A stretch of 64,000 nucleotides of DNA from Paludibaculum fermentans. GTDB lineage: Bacteria; Acidobacteriota; Terriglobia; Bryobacterales; Bryobacteraceae. Both the position numbers and the translations under genes were made by a program. Positions 52,460 through 61,545 of this stretch are shown here, one piece after another. Each line of letters opens with the position of its first letter. The first letter of the stretch is position 1. The DNA is taken from NCBI RefSeq assembly GCF_015277775.1, contig NZ_CP063849.1, positions 3,224,001 through 3,288,000 of the forward strand, written 5' to 3'. The notes below the pieces were generated by a model. That model saw only the letters and a program-made list of their open reading frames with translations. It was not told where the DNA came from and searched no databases.

Positions 52460-55400
52460 TTAGCTCCCCAAGCCAAGGCCCAGGACGGGAGCGTAGACGG
52501 ACACGTCGTCCACAAAGAAGCTGGTGACGGTGGAGGCGTTCTGGTCGACGCTGAACTCCAGGTAGACCGTCGTGCCGCGGAGAGCCTGCAGTTGAGCCTG
52601 ATTCAGGCTATAGACGACCCGGGTGTAGCCGGCGACGGCGTCCTGCGGAGGGAGGGTTGTGCCGCCGTTCACGCTGGTGATGGGCAGCAGCACCTGATTG
52701 TTGATGGAGACCAGCGCCGCCTTGAAGACATCGCCGGGGTCCTTCGTGGTCACGCGCAGCTTCAGGTAGAAGGAGATGGTGACGGACTGGGGGTTCTGCG
52801 GGATGGCGATCAACTGCCGGAGCTTGGAAGTGCCGGCGGCGCCCGAGGTGGTGAAGCGCGCGTAGCGCACGCCGGTCTGCGAGTAGTTCAGCTGGTTCTC
52901 GGCGTCATTGGTACCGATGGAGGAGTTCAGGCCAGGCAGGGTCCAGCCGGACTGGCCGTTTTCGAAGCCGCCGTTGGTGACGATGTTCTTCTTGCCGGTG
53001 AAGGTGATGGGCACGATGTTGGAGCCGAACTCCGAGTCATCGTAGCGGACGAGGAAGGCCTGGACGTTGTAGGTCCCGGGCGGCACCTGGCCGGTGTTGA
53101 AGACGGCGCCATCGAGCGTGTTTCCGTCGATACCCACGGTCTGGCCGTTGATGCGGTATTGGACCAGCTTGATGGTATCCGCACTGACACCGCTGGTGGC
53201 GGCGCGCATGCGGAGGACGTCGCCGGGTTCATCCAGCTCGGCCTTGAGGGTGATCGCCTGGGGGAGCGTGTAGGTGAGGCTGACTGCGTCGATGACGAAG
53301 CGGGTGGTATTGGACTTGATGAGCGACGCCTTCAGACGGAGGAGCATGTCCTTGTCCTTGAACGGGGTGACATTGAACTCCAGGCGCTTGTAATGGTGCA
53401 GCGGGTCGCTAATGGTCACTTCCTCGCTGGAGATGTCGGCCAGGGGCGTGGTCTTGTTGATGCCGGCGTCGTAGAGGTCGACGAACAGGTTCTCGCCGGG
53501 CAGGTACTCGACGCCGACGACGCGGTAGCGGATGCTGAGCTTCGCGTTCAAGGCTTCCTTGGGCAGCTTGAACTTGCGGCTGGCGGTCTGTCCGTCGTCG
53601 CGGAAGCGCAGGTAGTTCTGGCCGAGGTAGGCGCTGGCGGCGTTGGTCCAGATCATCTCGCCGGTGGAGATGCCCCAACCGTCCGGACCGTCTTCAAAGC
53701 TGCCGTTGTCGAGCGCGCGGTTGACGCCGGTGATGGTGAACTGGGCGGATTTGAGGGTGGACTTGCCCATGAAGTCGACCGCGCGGGCGAAGGCGGTGTA
53801 GGTGCCGGGCTTCAGCGCGGAGATATCGATGACGGCCTGGTAAGGCGGCATCATGCGGGTGGCCCGGACTGAGTTGCCGAGGCCGAACTCCACCATGGGG
53901 AAGGTGTCGTCGCTGGCCGAAGCGGTGACGAGGAGGCTGCCCTCGGTCTCGTCGAGGACGAGAGAGGTGACGGACACCTGGGGCTGCGCGGTGTCCTTCA
54001 CGGCCTTGCCGACATTGATGGCGGCCCAGGCATTGGTGACGGCGCGTACTTCGGCTGAATCGGCGCCATAGGCGTATTCGGCGGCGTCGACCCAGGCATC
54101 GCGCATGGTGGCGAAGGTAGGGTCGTTGTCCGGCGGGAAGACGGTGGTGGCCAGGAACCAGATGCGCGCCGCTTTGGCGAGGCCGATGCCGGCCATGCCC
54201 TTGGGGAAGTAGTTGGAGTAAGTGGGGGAGTCCGGGTCAGTGGAGGCGCCTTCCACGAGCATCACGAACATGTGGCCGTAGGCGCAGCCCTGGACGTGTT
54301 CCTCGAAGGTGCCCATTCCAGACTGCCAGTAGCGGCGGCCGGTCTGGTTGTAAAACGGGGGCTTCGAGGGGTCTGGCGGGTAGCTGCCGGGGTTGTACAT
54401 GCGGCTGTGGAAGTAGTTGTTGTCGTTGGCGTAGACCAGGGAACTGCCCTTCCCCAGGCTGACGTTGGTGTAGAAGTTCGTGATCGCCCCCAGGATGTCG
54501 CCATGGCCCTCATTCAGACCGGAGGCCTCGCTGGGCCGGTCGTAGTCGGTGGTCATGTGATAGCCCCAGACGCCATGGCCGAGTTCGTGGGCGATGGTGG
54601 GCAGGGAGATGTTGGGGAAGACCGCCTTCTCCGGATCCGGGTCAACGATGCCGTCGCCGAAGAAGGCGGCCTGGGCGCCGTAGTTGTAGTGGGCGTCGGT
54701 GTAGTTGACGTCGTAGTGGGCGCGGGTGCTGATGGGCGTATTGTTGCCGTCGAGGCCCTTGTAGTTGAAGACCTTGGCCAGCACATCGTAGGTGCGGGCG
54801 ACAGCCCAGAAAATGTCGACAGCGGGCGACTGCGCGGTCTGCCCGTTGAGGGGCATGTTGGAGCCGTAGCGCTGGTTGTCGCCCCAACTGTTGGAGCCGT
54901 CGGTGATGGTGCTGGTCTTCTTGAACTTGTGGGAGTCGGAGTTGTTGTTGCTGCGCGTGGCGTTGCCGGGCGACTTGCCGCGGGTGATGTCGTAGAGCTG
55001 GTACTCGCCATTCACCTTGGTGGTATTGACCTGGACCTTGCGGCGGTAGATGGGAAAGCCATTGCCGACGGCGGGTTCGCGGACGTCCTCGTTGGCCTCG
55101 GCCGAGGTCTTGCGGACAATGCGGCCGGTGGCGGCGTCGAGGAAGTAGTAAGTGGCGGGGAAGTGGAACTCATCGGCGGCTTCCTCCTCCGGCATGGCGA
55201 GGACGCGGTAGACGAGGCGGAAGCCGGCCACGCGCCGCGATTCGTCGTCGGCATTCGGGGCCGGGCCGCTTGCGGGCGCGGGGAGGGCGAGGGTCTCGAC
55301 GACCGGATCGATATAAAGCTCCGGGATGCCTGCGATGGCCGAAGCAGGCATGCTGGCGAGGGCACGGTTGCCGGCGGCGAGATCCAGGCGAATGGTCTCG

Positions 55401-55789
55401 ATGGCCTGCTGGGCGGTGGTGGCCGCCTTGGTGTCCACGTCGATGCGGCGATGGAGCCGGTTGGTGGGTGGGAGCATCTGGCCGTCCACGGTGAGGTGGG
55501 TGACCAATTGGCCGGTCCGGACCGGGATGCCCTGGAAGAACTGGAGGAAGCGGACGTGCAGCGTGCCGAACTCGTCGAGCACGGGGTTGGCCGCGGGCTG
55601 CAGGGTTGTGCCGGCATCCAGGCCCAGGCGGGTTTGCTGGGCTTCGACATAGGCGCGGCTGGTTTCGACGCGGGTGGACTGCTGCAGTTCCAACCGGGCC
55701 AATTCGTCCTCCGAGAGAGTCCGCCTTTCGGCGAATAAGAGACCACCGGTGAAGGCGGCCAAGATCAACATGGATGATGTGAGTCGCAT
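52460..55789 (-). CDS. Secreted M4 (thermolysin-like) metallopeptidase with C-terminal beta domains
   Basis: An 1109-residue exported protease. A signal peptide (1-~20) is followed by an FTP/PepSY propeptide (about 30-200) that keeps the enzyme inactive until cleavage. The M4 catalytic domain (about 220-560) carries HELGH at residues 401-405 and the third zinc ligand Glu427 in NEGHGD. The C-terminal ~500 residues form several beta-sandwich domains (pre-peptidase C-terminal/Ig-like and two carbohydrate-binding-like, ending in a 'VTSFFVDDVSVYAPVLG' strand), probably for anchoring. The gene ends 4 bp before the sigma gene's stop on the opposite strand. I chose the ATG at 55789 because it gives a clean signal peptide. 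Confidence 0.9.
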   Translation of the reverse strand: MRLTSSMLILAAFTGGLLFAERRTLSEDELARLELQQSTRVETSRAYVEAQQTRLGLDAGTTLQPAANPVLDEFGTLHVRFLQFFQGIPVRTGQLVTHLTVDGQMLPPTNRLHRRIDVDTKAATTAQQAIETIRLDLAAGNRALASMPASAIAGIPELYIDPVVETLALPAPASGPAPNADDESRRVAGFRLVYRVLAMPEEEAADEFHFPATYYFLDAATGRIVRKTSAEANEDVREPAVGNGFPIYRRKVQVNTTKVNGEYQLYDITRGKSPGNATRSNNNSDSHKFKKTSTITDGSNSWGDNQRYGSNMPLNGQTAQSPAVDIFWAVARTYDVLAKVFNYKGLDGNNTPISTRAHYDVNYTDAHYNYGAQAAFFGDGIVDPDPEKAVFPNISLPTIAHELGHGVWGYHMTTDYDRPSEASGLNEGHGDILGAITNFYTNVSLGKGSSLVYANDNNYFHSRMYNPGSYPPDPSKPPFYNQTGRRYWQSGMGTFEEHVQGCAYGHMFVMLVEGASTDPDSPTYSNYFPKGMAGIGLAKAARIWFLATTVFPPDNDPTFATMRDAWVDAAEYAYGADSAEVRAVTNAWAAINVGKAVKDTAQPQVSVTSLVLDETEGSLLVTASASDDTFPMVEFGLGNSVRATRMMPPYQAVIDISALKPGTYTAFARAVDFMGKSTLKSAQFTITGVNRALDNGSFEDGPDGWGISTGEMIWTNAASAYLGQNYLRFRDDGQTASRKFKLPKEALNAKLSIRYRVVGVEYLPGENLFVDLYDAGINKTTPLADISSEEVTISDPLHHYKRLEFNVTPFKDKDMLLRLKASLIKSNTTRFVIDAVSLTYTLPQAITLKAELDEPGDVLRMRAATSGVSADTIKLVQYRINGQTVGIDGNTLDGAVFNTGQVPPGTYNVQAFLVRYDDSEFGSNIVPITFTGKKNIVTNGGFENGQSGWTLPGLNSSIGTNDAENQLNYSQTGVRYARFTTSGAAGTSKLRQLIAIPQNPQSVTISFYLKLRVTTKDPGDVFKAALVSINNQVLLPITSVNGGTTLPPQDAVAGYTRVVYSLNQAQLQALRGTTVYLEFSVDQNASTVTSFFVDDVSVYAPVLGLGLGS

Positions 55790-55987
55790 CTCTGATTTCC
55801 TCACTGACTCAGTGTGGAAGGCGGGGTCCAGATCGATCACGAGGGATTAAGAAATTCTGGTTCGTGGTGGACGGCGCCAGGATGGGGGCTTCCCGCGCGA
55901 GGCCGGCTTCCGTGGCAACATAGAAAGACGAACTCGCCCGCGTCGGCGAAGCGATCCACAATCAAAAGCCTTCCGAGGGAGACCTGC

Positions 55988-57250
55988 TTGCTAACCAGAC
56001 GCGCGCTTATGGCCACCGCCGCTTCCGCGGCCGCCGCGCCACTCCTGTCCGCCCAGACGAAACCGCTGCCACCTTCGATTGCCGCTCTCAAGAGCCGCCG
56101 CGGCGAGATGAAGCCCATCACGAACGAGGAGCGCCAGGCCCGCCTGGACCGCGCCCAGCGGCTGATGGCCGAGAAAAAGGTCGATGCCATCTGCATGGCC
56201 GGCGGCACGTCGCTGCAGTACTTCGCCAACGTGCGATGGGGCAACAGCGAGCGGATGCTGATGATGGTGCTGCCCGCCAAGGGGGAGCCCTTCTTCGTGG
56301 TCCCGAGCTTTGAAGAGGACCGCGCGCGGGAGCAGATCGCGTTGGGTCCGGCCGGGACGAAGGCGCAGGTGACGCGCTGGGAAGAGGACGAGAGTCCTTA
56401 TGAGAAGGTGGCGCTGGGGTTGAAGGAGCGAGGGATCCGCACGGGCACGCTCGGCGTGGAGGAGACCACCAAGTTCGTCTTCAGCGAGGGCATCGGCAAG
56501 GCCGCGACGCAGGTGAAGATCGCGAATGGGACGGAGATCACGGCGGGCTGCCGCATGATCAAGAGCCCGGCGGAGCTGGCGCTGATGCGTCTGGCCAACA
56601 GCGTCACCATGGAAGCCTATGAAGCGGCCTGGAAGGCGATTACGCCGGGGATGACGCATCGTGAGTTCGGAGAGCTGATCACGGCGGCGCATGCACAACT
56701 GGGTTTCCAGGGGGGCGCGATGGTGCTGACGGCCGAGTACTCCGCGCTGCCGCATGGGACCATCAAGCCGCAGATCATTCGTGAGGGGACGATTGTGCTG
56801 ATCGACGGGGAGTGCCGGGCGGACGGGTATCCATCCGACATCACGCGCACGTTCGTTATCGGCAAGCCCACGGACAAGATGAAGAAGGTCTTCGACATCG
56901 TGCGAAAGGCACAGGATGCGGCGCTGAAGACGGCGCGGCCCGGGGTGGCCTGCGAGGCGGTGGATGCGGCCGCCCGCAAGGTGATCGCGGACGCGGGCTA
57001 CGGGCCGGACTACAAGTACTTCACGCACCGCCTGGGCCATGGCATGGGCATGGACGGGCACGAGTGGCCTTACCTGGTGCGCGGCAACAAGCTGCCGCTG
57101 GCGAAGGACATGACGTTCAGCGACGAACCGGGCATCTATATCAAAGGCGAGTTCGGGGTCCGGCTGGAGGACGACATGCACATTACGGAGAGCGGAGCGG
57201 AGCTGTTCACGCCGCAGAGTTCGTCGCTGGAGCAGCCGTTCGCCGTGTAG
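55988..57250 (+). CDS. Xaa-Pro aminopeptidase-type M24 metallopeptidase, Tat-type leader
   Basis: A 420-residue M24 enzyme with the pita-bread fold. The metal ligands are visible: the Asp pair in LIDGECRADGYPSDITRT, the His in HRLGHGMGMDG, and the two Glu in TFSDEPGIYI and VRLEDDMHIT. It should cleave X-Pro bonds of peptides. The first residues (LLTRRALMATAASAAAAPLLSA) resemble a twin-arginine export signal, so it may act in the periplasm. The start is TTG at 55988, with GAGGGAG 6 bases before it; the frame is open upstream but without signals. On the other strand an open frame (the 'AANRANA' gene) runs through this whole gene. Confidence 0.88.
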   Translation: MLTRRALMATAASAAAAPLLSAQTKPLPPSIAALKSRRGEMKPITNEERQARLDRAQRLMAEKKVDAICMAGGTSLQYFANVRWGNSERMLMMVLPAKGEPFFVVPSFEEDRAREQIALGPAGTKAQVTRWEEDESPYEKVALGLKERGIRTGTLGVEETTKFVFSEGIGKAATQVKIANGTEITAGCRMIKSPAELALMRLANSVTMEAYEAAWKAITPGMTHREFGELITAAHAQLGFQGGAMVLTAEYSALPHGTIKPQIIREGTIVLIDGECRADGYPSDITRTFVIGKPTDKMKKVFDIVRKAQDAALKTARPGVACEAVDAAARKVIADAGYGPDYKYFTHRLGHGMGMDGHEWPYLVRGNKLPLAKDMTFSDEPGIYIKGEFGVRLEDDMHITESGAELFTPQSSSLEQPFAV

Positions 57251-58198
57251 CCGGGCAGCCCTGGATGGGCGGAGCCGGCATCGTTCCGGGGCACCTTCCC
57301 AGCGTTGGCGGTGGGAGCGGGTTCGCACGGCCGCGGGTGACGGCGTGAAGCTTCCACGGCGGCTTCGCCGGTTCCCTGGAGAGATTGGCTTGTTGGGCGT
57401 GGATGGCCGGTGGCGGAGCGACCCCCCGGGCCGGTGAGGGGTTGCGTCACGATGCAGTGTCGAGATGAGCTCCGGGTTGCTGGCAGTAGTTTGGCTGGGT
57501 CCTCGCGGCGTGGACTCGCAGGGGCTTTGCGGGCGGTTCGCGGGCCATGCGCCGGGAACTGCCAGGGTGGGCCGGAGACAGGAAAGTGGGTTTGTTCCCT
57601 CAAATTCCGGGGTGGGTTCCGGGGTGACGGGTTGGCTGGCCGGCGGTTCCGGAGTAGATGGGTTTGTTCCCTCAAATTCCGCGGTGGGTAGGGTGGTTGC
57701 GGGCTCGGCCTGCTCGCAGGAGGCCAGGAGTTGCGTGAGGTGGTCCAGGCCGGCTGGAGTGGCGAGGATGGCGGCCTCAACCCGGCGGAGGCGCATTTGG
57801 ATCCAACCGGCGTAGCGATTGAGAGCCTGGATGTAGCCGTGCTGGCGGAGGACCCATTCCCGTGCGGTGTCTTCGTTGCCGCGGCCATATTCGAGTCCGG
57901 CGTTGAAGAGGGCGCGTTCGCGGCTGTCGTGGAGGGTGAGGTGGCCCTGGAGCATGTGCCAGTCGTACGTGAGGCCGCGCAGAGTCGGATCGGCCAGGTT
58001 TTGCGTGCGGGCCTCGGCGATGGCTCGGAAGTGGGCTTCGATGCGGGGCGGCATGCGGTGGTCTTCGCTGTAGGCTCCCGTGCGGCGGGCATTGTCGGCG
58101 ACTTTGGCTTTGCCCTGTACGGTGCGCGGGCCAGTGGATTTACGGGCGTTGGCTCGGTTGGCAGCGAGGCGCTTTTCGGAGATTTGGGTCAGGGGCAT
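55991..58198 (-). CDS. 'AANRANA' family protein with antisense run-on
   Basis: The N-terminal ~180 residues (58198 down to about 57650) show the pattern EKRLAANRANARKSTGPRTVQGKAKVADNARRTGAYS and a helical region (MLQGHLTLHDSRERALFNAGLEYGR). I know this as a common Acidobacteriota family of unknown function. A Pro/Ser/Thr/Glu-rich linker follows, with a repeated EFEGTNP element. From about 57250 on, the frame is simply the mirror of the M24 peptidase gene and is probably not natural protein. The true gene may therefore have lost its own stop codon or be frameshifted near 57.3-57.6 kb. I give the full open frame, but only the 57300-58198 part is supported. It has its start just left of the composition change at 58.4 kb. 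Confidence 0.4.
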   Translation of the reverse strand: MPLTQISEKRLAANRANARKSTGPRTVQGKAKVADNARRTGAYSEDHRMPPRIEAHFRAIAEARTQNLADPTLRGLTYDWHMLQGHLTLHDSRERALFNAGLEYGRGNEDTAREWVLRQHGYIQALNRYAGWIQMRLRRVEAAILATPAGLDHLTQLLASCEQAEPATTLPTAEFEGTNPSTPEPPASQPVTPEPTPEFEGTNPLSCLRPTLAVPGAWPANRPQSPCESTPRGPSQTTASNPELISTLHRDATPHRPGGSLRHRPSTPNKPISPGNRRSRRGSFTPSPAAVRTRSHRQRWEGAPERCRLRPSRAARLHGERLLQRRTLRREQLRSALRNVHVVLQPDPELAFDIDARFVAERHVLRQRQLVAAHQVRPLVPVHAHAMAQAVREVLVVRPVARVRDHLAGGRIHRLAGHPGPRRLQRRILCLSHDVEDLLHLVRGLADNERARDVGWIPVRPALPVDQHNRPLTNDLRLDGPMRQRGVLGRQHHRAPLETQLCMRRRDQLSELTMRHPRRNRLPGRFIGFHGDAVGQTHQRQLRRALDHAAARRDLRPIRDLHLRRGLADALAEDELGGLLHAERARADPSLLQPQRHLLIRTLVLFPARHLRLRPGRTQRDLLPRAVLFKARDHEEGLPLGGQHHHQHPLAVAPSHVGEVLQRRAAGHADGIDLFLGHQPLGAVQAGLALLVRDGLHLAAAALESGNRRWQRFRLGGQEWRGGRGSGGGHKRASG
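57588..57689. repeat. 72-bp-offset direct repeat inside the 'AANRANA' gene
   Basis: Two copies (57588-57617 and 57660-57689) of a ~29-bp sequence beginning GGGTTTGTTCCCTCAAATTC differ at only one or two positions near the right end. The offset of 72 bp is 24 codons, so the reading frame (EFEGTNP) is kept. This suggests recent tandem duplication. Confidence 0.75.
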
Positions 58199-58947
58199 GG
58201 GTCGGGTCCTTTCCGGGTTCCTGTTCGTGAGGGCCTTGGGTTCAGAGCACCTGCGGGATGGGGCGGATGGTCAGCAGGCCGGTGTCCGGGAAGGCGCAAG
58301 CGGGTGGTTCGGGTCTGTTCATGTGAAATGTCCTCTATACCCATTCTTAGGGGGGCATGGACCAAGTATTCAGGAGAGGGATGTCTGTAATTGGTTGATT
58401 ATAGGGGAGAAGATTTTTTTGATCTTCGTGTGATGAAAGAAGCTCAATGTGGCAAAACGGGGGAATACTGCGGGGGAGGCGGAGTTTCGTGAGGAGGGGG
58501 TGGGGGTTGGCTGGGTTGCGGCGTGGCACGCGCGGGTGCTCGTTCGTGAAGTCCACTGTCCGGACTCGTGGATCTGAAGGATGGCGACCCGTCCCAGTGG
58601 CCATTTCGATGAGTTAAATACGTACCCTGGAGTACTTTATGGTCGAGGGATGGGCGTCATTGCGCCATGTAAGTTATTGCATTCAGGCCAGTTGCTGGAC
58701 CAGTAGAGCCAGGCGGGTTTCCGGACTTCGAGTGGGCAAACGTCGAATGGCGCGGAGACTGAGGCTGTAAGGCCTTCCTTTTCAATGGCTTGTTGAAGGG
58801 TGCACGCCAGGCTGTCCCTGCTCCCTGTCCCCGCCCCCACAAGTCCCCAGTGCCTTCTGGGCGGACGAAGAGGGGCCTTGGCGGCTGAACCATGACGCGC
58901 CACCATTCCTCCTCCTGTAGTCCAGAATATTTTGGGAATATTTTCTA
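58199..58947. other. Non-coding boundary region
   Basis: I find no supportable gene. Frames such as 58637-58906 (leftward) have no motif or ribosome site. GC content starts to fall around 58380-58450 and there is a T-rich hairpin-like patch near 58410. This is where the window changes from house-keeping and surface genes to accessory genes, so it may hold the scar of an old insertion, but I see no direct repeat or integrase. Confidence 0.45.
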
Positions 58948-58976
58948 TTGCTTTTTTGGAATCCGAGACCTAAGAT
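58948..58976 (+). promoter_or_regulatory. Sigma-70-type promoter of the ImmA pair
   Basis: TTGCTT (58948-58953) and TAAGAT (58971-58976) have a 17-bp spacer. The gene start at 59019 is 42 bp further on, with AGGAG just before it. It is the best promoter match in the right-hand block. Confidence 0.55.
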
Positions 58977-59018
58977 AGAGGTGTCCGGGTCCGAAACGTG
59001 GCCCGGCAGGAGAACTGA

Positions 59019-59630
59019 TTGTCAAACCTCCTATCTGTCGATGAGATCTCTCAGATTCTACGACCGCATACCAATCGCCTAGCCCAGTCTGTTTGGCCTA
59101 CATGGCAACGATACGAGGCCATTCCAATTGCTGATCGGCTGACATACGACCTGGGAGCGGAAGCGAAGATCCTGAATCGATATATCATTCACAACATAAA
59201 ACGTGAATTCGCTGGGGTCCCAGGAGTGCACTTTAGTGAGCAGTGCGGGTTCTTTTTGGGAATCGAAGGCCTTGGCATTGGTATTGACGGGACCGTGGCA
59301 TGTCGATTCAAAAAGCTGAATGAAATTGGCGAATCTAGGTCATATCCTACGGACCGGGCGATCGCAATAAGAAACAATGACACAGACGACCTAGAGGGGA
59401 TCCCGGCCCGAGCAACAATCATTGACATAGGCTATGTGTTAACTCCACATAGGACAGGCTTTCGCGATGTTCAAGCTATTCGAGTGGTGGATACTCGTTT
59501 TATTATGAGTTTTCCCCAGCAAGAAGGCGGAACTGTATTGGCTCCGATGCCGCTCTTTACCAATCCACCCGCTCCACGGTTTCAGATTGTGCAAGGCAGG
59601 AGAGAATCCAAGGATATCGGAAGTAAATAG
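59019..59630 (+). CDS. Unknown protein paired with an ImmA/IrrE protease
   Basis: A 203-residue soluble protein that I do not recognise. It has a helical start (VDEISQILRPHTNRLAQSVWPTWQRYEAIPIADRL) and a mixed alpha/beta core with a Gly-rich turn (GVHFSEQCGFFLGIEGLGIGIDG), then strands (ARATIIDIGYVLTP, IRVVDTRFIMSF). It has no signal peptide or catalytic motif that I can name. The start is TTG with a strong AGGAG site 7 bases before. The next gene begins 2 bp after its stop, so the two are one unit. In XRE-ImmA pairs the first gene is often the toxin or the protease target; that role is possible here. Codon usage is more AT-rich than in the genes left of 58 kb. Confidence 0.68.
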   Translation: MSNLLSVDEISQILRPHTNRLAQSVWPTWQRYEAIPIADRLTYDLGAEAKILNRYIIHNIKREFAGVPGVHFSEQCGFFLGIEGLGIGIDGTVACRFKKLNEIGESRSYPTDRAIAIRNNDTDDLEGIPARATIIDIGYVLTPHRTGFRDVQAIRVVDTRFIMSFPQQEGGTVLAPMPLFTNPPAPRFQIVQGRRESKDIGSK

Positions 59631-59632
59631 CG

Positions 59633-60712
59633 ATGAAGTACAATCCGGCGATGGTCACGCTTGCACGCGAGTCCAGAGGACTCACGCAAAGTGAACTCGC
59701 AGAGAAGGCCGGATTACCGCAAGGCACACTCTCAAAACTGGAGTCCGGCGCCCTTGTACTTAGCGACGATGTTGTTAAGAGTTTCTCTCGTGTTCTTCTG
59801 TATCCCTCCAGTTTCTTTCAACAAACGGATCCCGTTTACCCATTTGGCTCAAGCACCTTCTACCATCGAAAGCAACAGAGCGTTCCCGCTTCCATACTTA
59901 AGCGCATTGAAGCCAAGATCAACATTTACCGCGGGCATATCGTCCGGCTACTTCGAGCAACGAACGTCAGTGCTCAATGCAGATTTCGGCGATCGGATCC
60001 TGATGAGTACGGTGGCCGCATTGAGGAGATCGCGGGTCTGACGCGTGCGGCGTGGCGGCTTCAACCGGGGCCGATTGCTAATCTTGTCCGCGTAGTTGAG
60101 GGCGCAGGTGGTATTATCGTGCGCTTTAACTTCGAGACATCTAAGATGTTCGGATTGAGCGAATGGGTCCCCCCCGCCCCCCCACTCTTTTTTATAAACA
60201 GCAATCCGGAGATTTCGGCTGATCGTGACCGCTTTACTCTTGCTCACGAGATTGGCCACGTTCTACTTCATGATCTTCCTAATCCAAACATGGAAAACGA
60301 GGCCAATCGTTTTGCAGGTGAGCTCCTCATGCCAGAGACAGATATTCGCGCTCATTTGATTCCACCTATTAAACTTCATACAGTCGCACGCCTTAAACCT
60401 TTCTGGAAAGTCTCAATGGCCGCTCTGATAGAACGTGCGCGCGAGCTTGACGTGGTAAACCATAATCAGTATGTCTATCTTCGAATGCAGTTACAGCAGA
60501 AGGGATACAGACACAGGGAGCCCGTAGAGCTGGACATACAGCGCGAGCAGCCATCATTGCTGTCTGAAATCATCGAAGCTCACCTAGGACAACTTGGATA
60601 CTCAATTGATGAACTTGCTGAGATGGTCAATATCCACACGGACGAATTCAAGGAATACCACGGAATCGCTCCACAGGGCCGTCACGGGCTGCGTGTGATC
60701 CGGAAGTCATAG
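59633..60712 (+). CDS. XRE-HTH / ImmA-IrrE metallopeptidase
   Basis: A 359-residue regulator-protease. Residues 1-65 form an XRE helix-turn-helix (MVTLARESRGLTQSELAEKAGLPQGTLSKLESG). Residues about 140-300 form the ImmA/IrrE (COG2856) zinc peptidase with HEIGH at 205-209 and ENEANRFAGELLMP, which gives the third ligand. A ~60-residue C-terminal extension follows. Such proteins cut a repressor or partner upon a signal (ImmA cuts ImmR; IrrE cuts DdrO), and XRE-COG2856 pairs are predicted toxin-antitoxin-like units. The protein upstream is the likely partner. The gene contains CCCCCCC-G-CCCCCCC at 60169-60183 followed by six T, which could slip in replication. Confidence 0.88.
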   Translation: MKYNPAMVTLARESRGLTQSELAEKAGLPQGTLSKLESGALVLSDDVVKSFSRVLLYPSSFFQQTDPVYPFGSSTFYHRKQQSVPASILKRIEAKINIYRGHIVRLLRATNVSAQCRFRRSDPDEYGGRIEEIAGLTRAAWRLQPGPIANLVRVVEGAGGIIVRFNFETSKMFGLSEWVPPAPPLFFINSNPEISADRDRFTLAHEIGHVLLHDLPNPNMENEANRFAGELLMPETDIRAHLIPPIKLHTVARLKPFWKVSMAALIERARELDVVNHNQYVYLRMQLQQKGYRHREPVELDIQREQPSLLSEIIEAHLGQLGYSIDELAEMVNIHTDEFKEYHGIAPQGRHGLRVIRKS

Positions 60713-61545
60713 CAGACTGACCTTTTGGACTTCCCAACCGCCACTGTCGGGATGAGCCATCCACATTGGATCTGATGTAAGGGAACTTCCAAGATCTTTC
60801 GACCTGTGCCAATCGGCCTCATGCGGGTATACCCTACCCTACCCCTCCGGCCCCTCTCCGGACACAAGCGTGACGAGGCTCCAATGACGCAAGCGCTCGT
60901 GTCACCCAATCGCGGAACCTCACATTGTGCAGGATTGCAGTTTCGGTCGGACGTTTGAGTCAGCAGTGGAAACCTCGAATACGGATTGGACCGCCACAAT
61001 CTGTGCAGCCACCCCGGGATTAATCTGCTTCAAAGATGGTCCAACGCACTTGGATGAAGTCAGCAATCGAAAACAGGTTCAGTTGCCCACTCGCGCCTGT
61101 GCCCCCGAAACCTACCTTCCAGTTGTGCCTGCCTCATCCCCAGGTTTGGGATTCCCGAAGCGGCATTGATCGGTGCGCGCAGGCTGGGGTGCGGTGGAGT
61201 GGTAGTCTTCCTTCAGCCTGAGCGTCAATGCAGTCTCCGAGCCCCGTTTTAGAAGCGCCTGCTGGATGCCACGCCGGCATTCGGCGATGGTCCAACCTGA
61301 AGCTTGGGAAGTCGACAGGGAGATCGGCAGGGCGAAGGAAGTTCCACCGACGGGAGTGCAGGGAAAGTGTGTTTTCCCTTGCCAACTACTTATCATGGAT
61401 GTCCCCCTCCCCCCCTCCCTTCGTGGGTGATTGCAACCGATTGGCGGCTTGGTTCTGGCGAATAGCTGGGACGGGTCAGACTGAAGAGCTCTGAGGCGGC
61501 CAACACGAGCCACCCCGTGGGTATAGAGTATTTCTTGGACACTCC
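60713..61545. other. Gene-free interval between the two accessory modules
   Basis: No gene is supported in these ~830 bases. Several short frames overlap each other on both strands, but none has a family motif or ribosome site. A C-rich patch (CCCCCTCCCCCCCTCCCT, around 61403-61420) stands out. It may be the remains of a decayed gene. Confidence 0.45.

Noticed and set aside
54272-55738. 488-codon rightward frame opposite the M4 peptidase
   Set aside because: Gly/Val-rich, motif-free and fully covered by the peptidase gene on the minus strand.
58637-58906. Leftward 89-codon frame in the boundary region
   Set aside because: No ribosome site, no family and biased composition; could be a decayed gene but not supportable.
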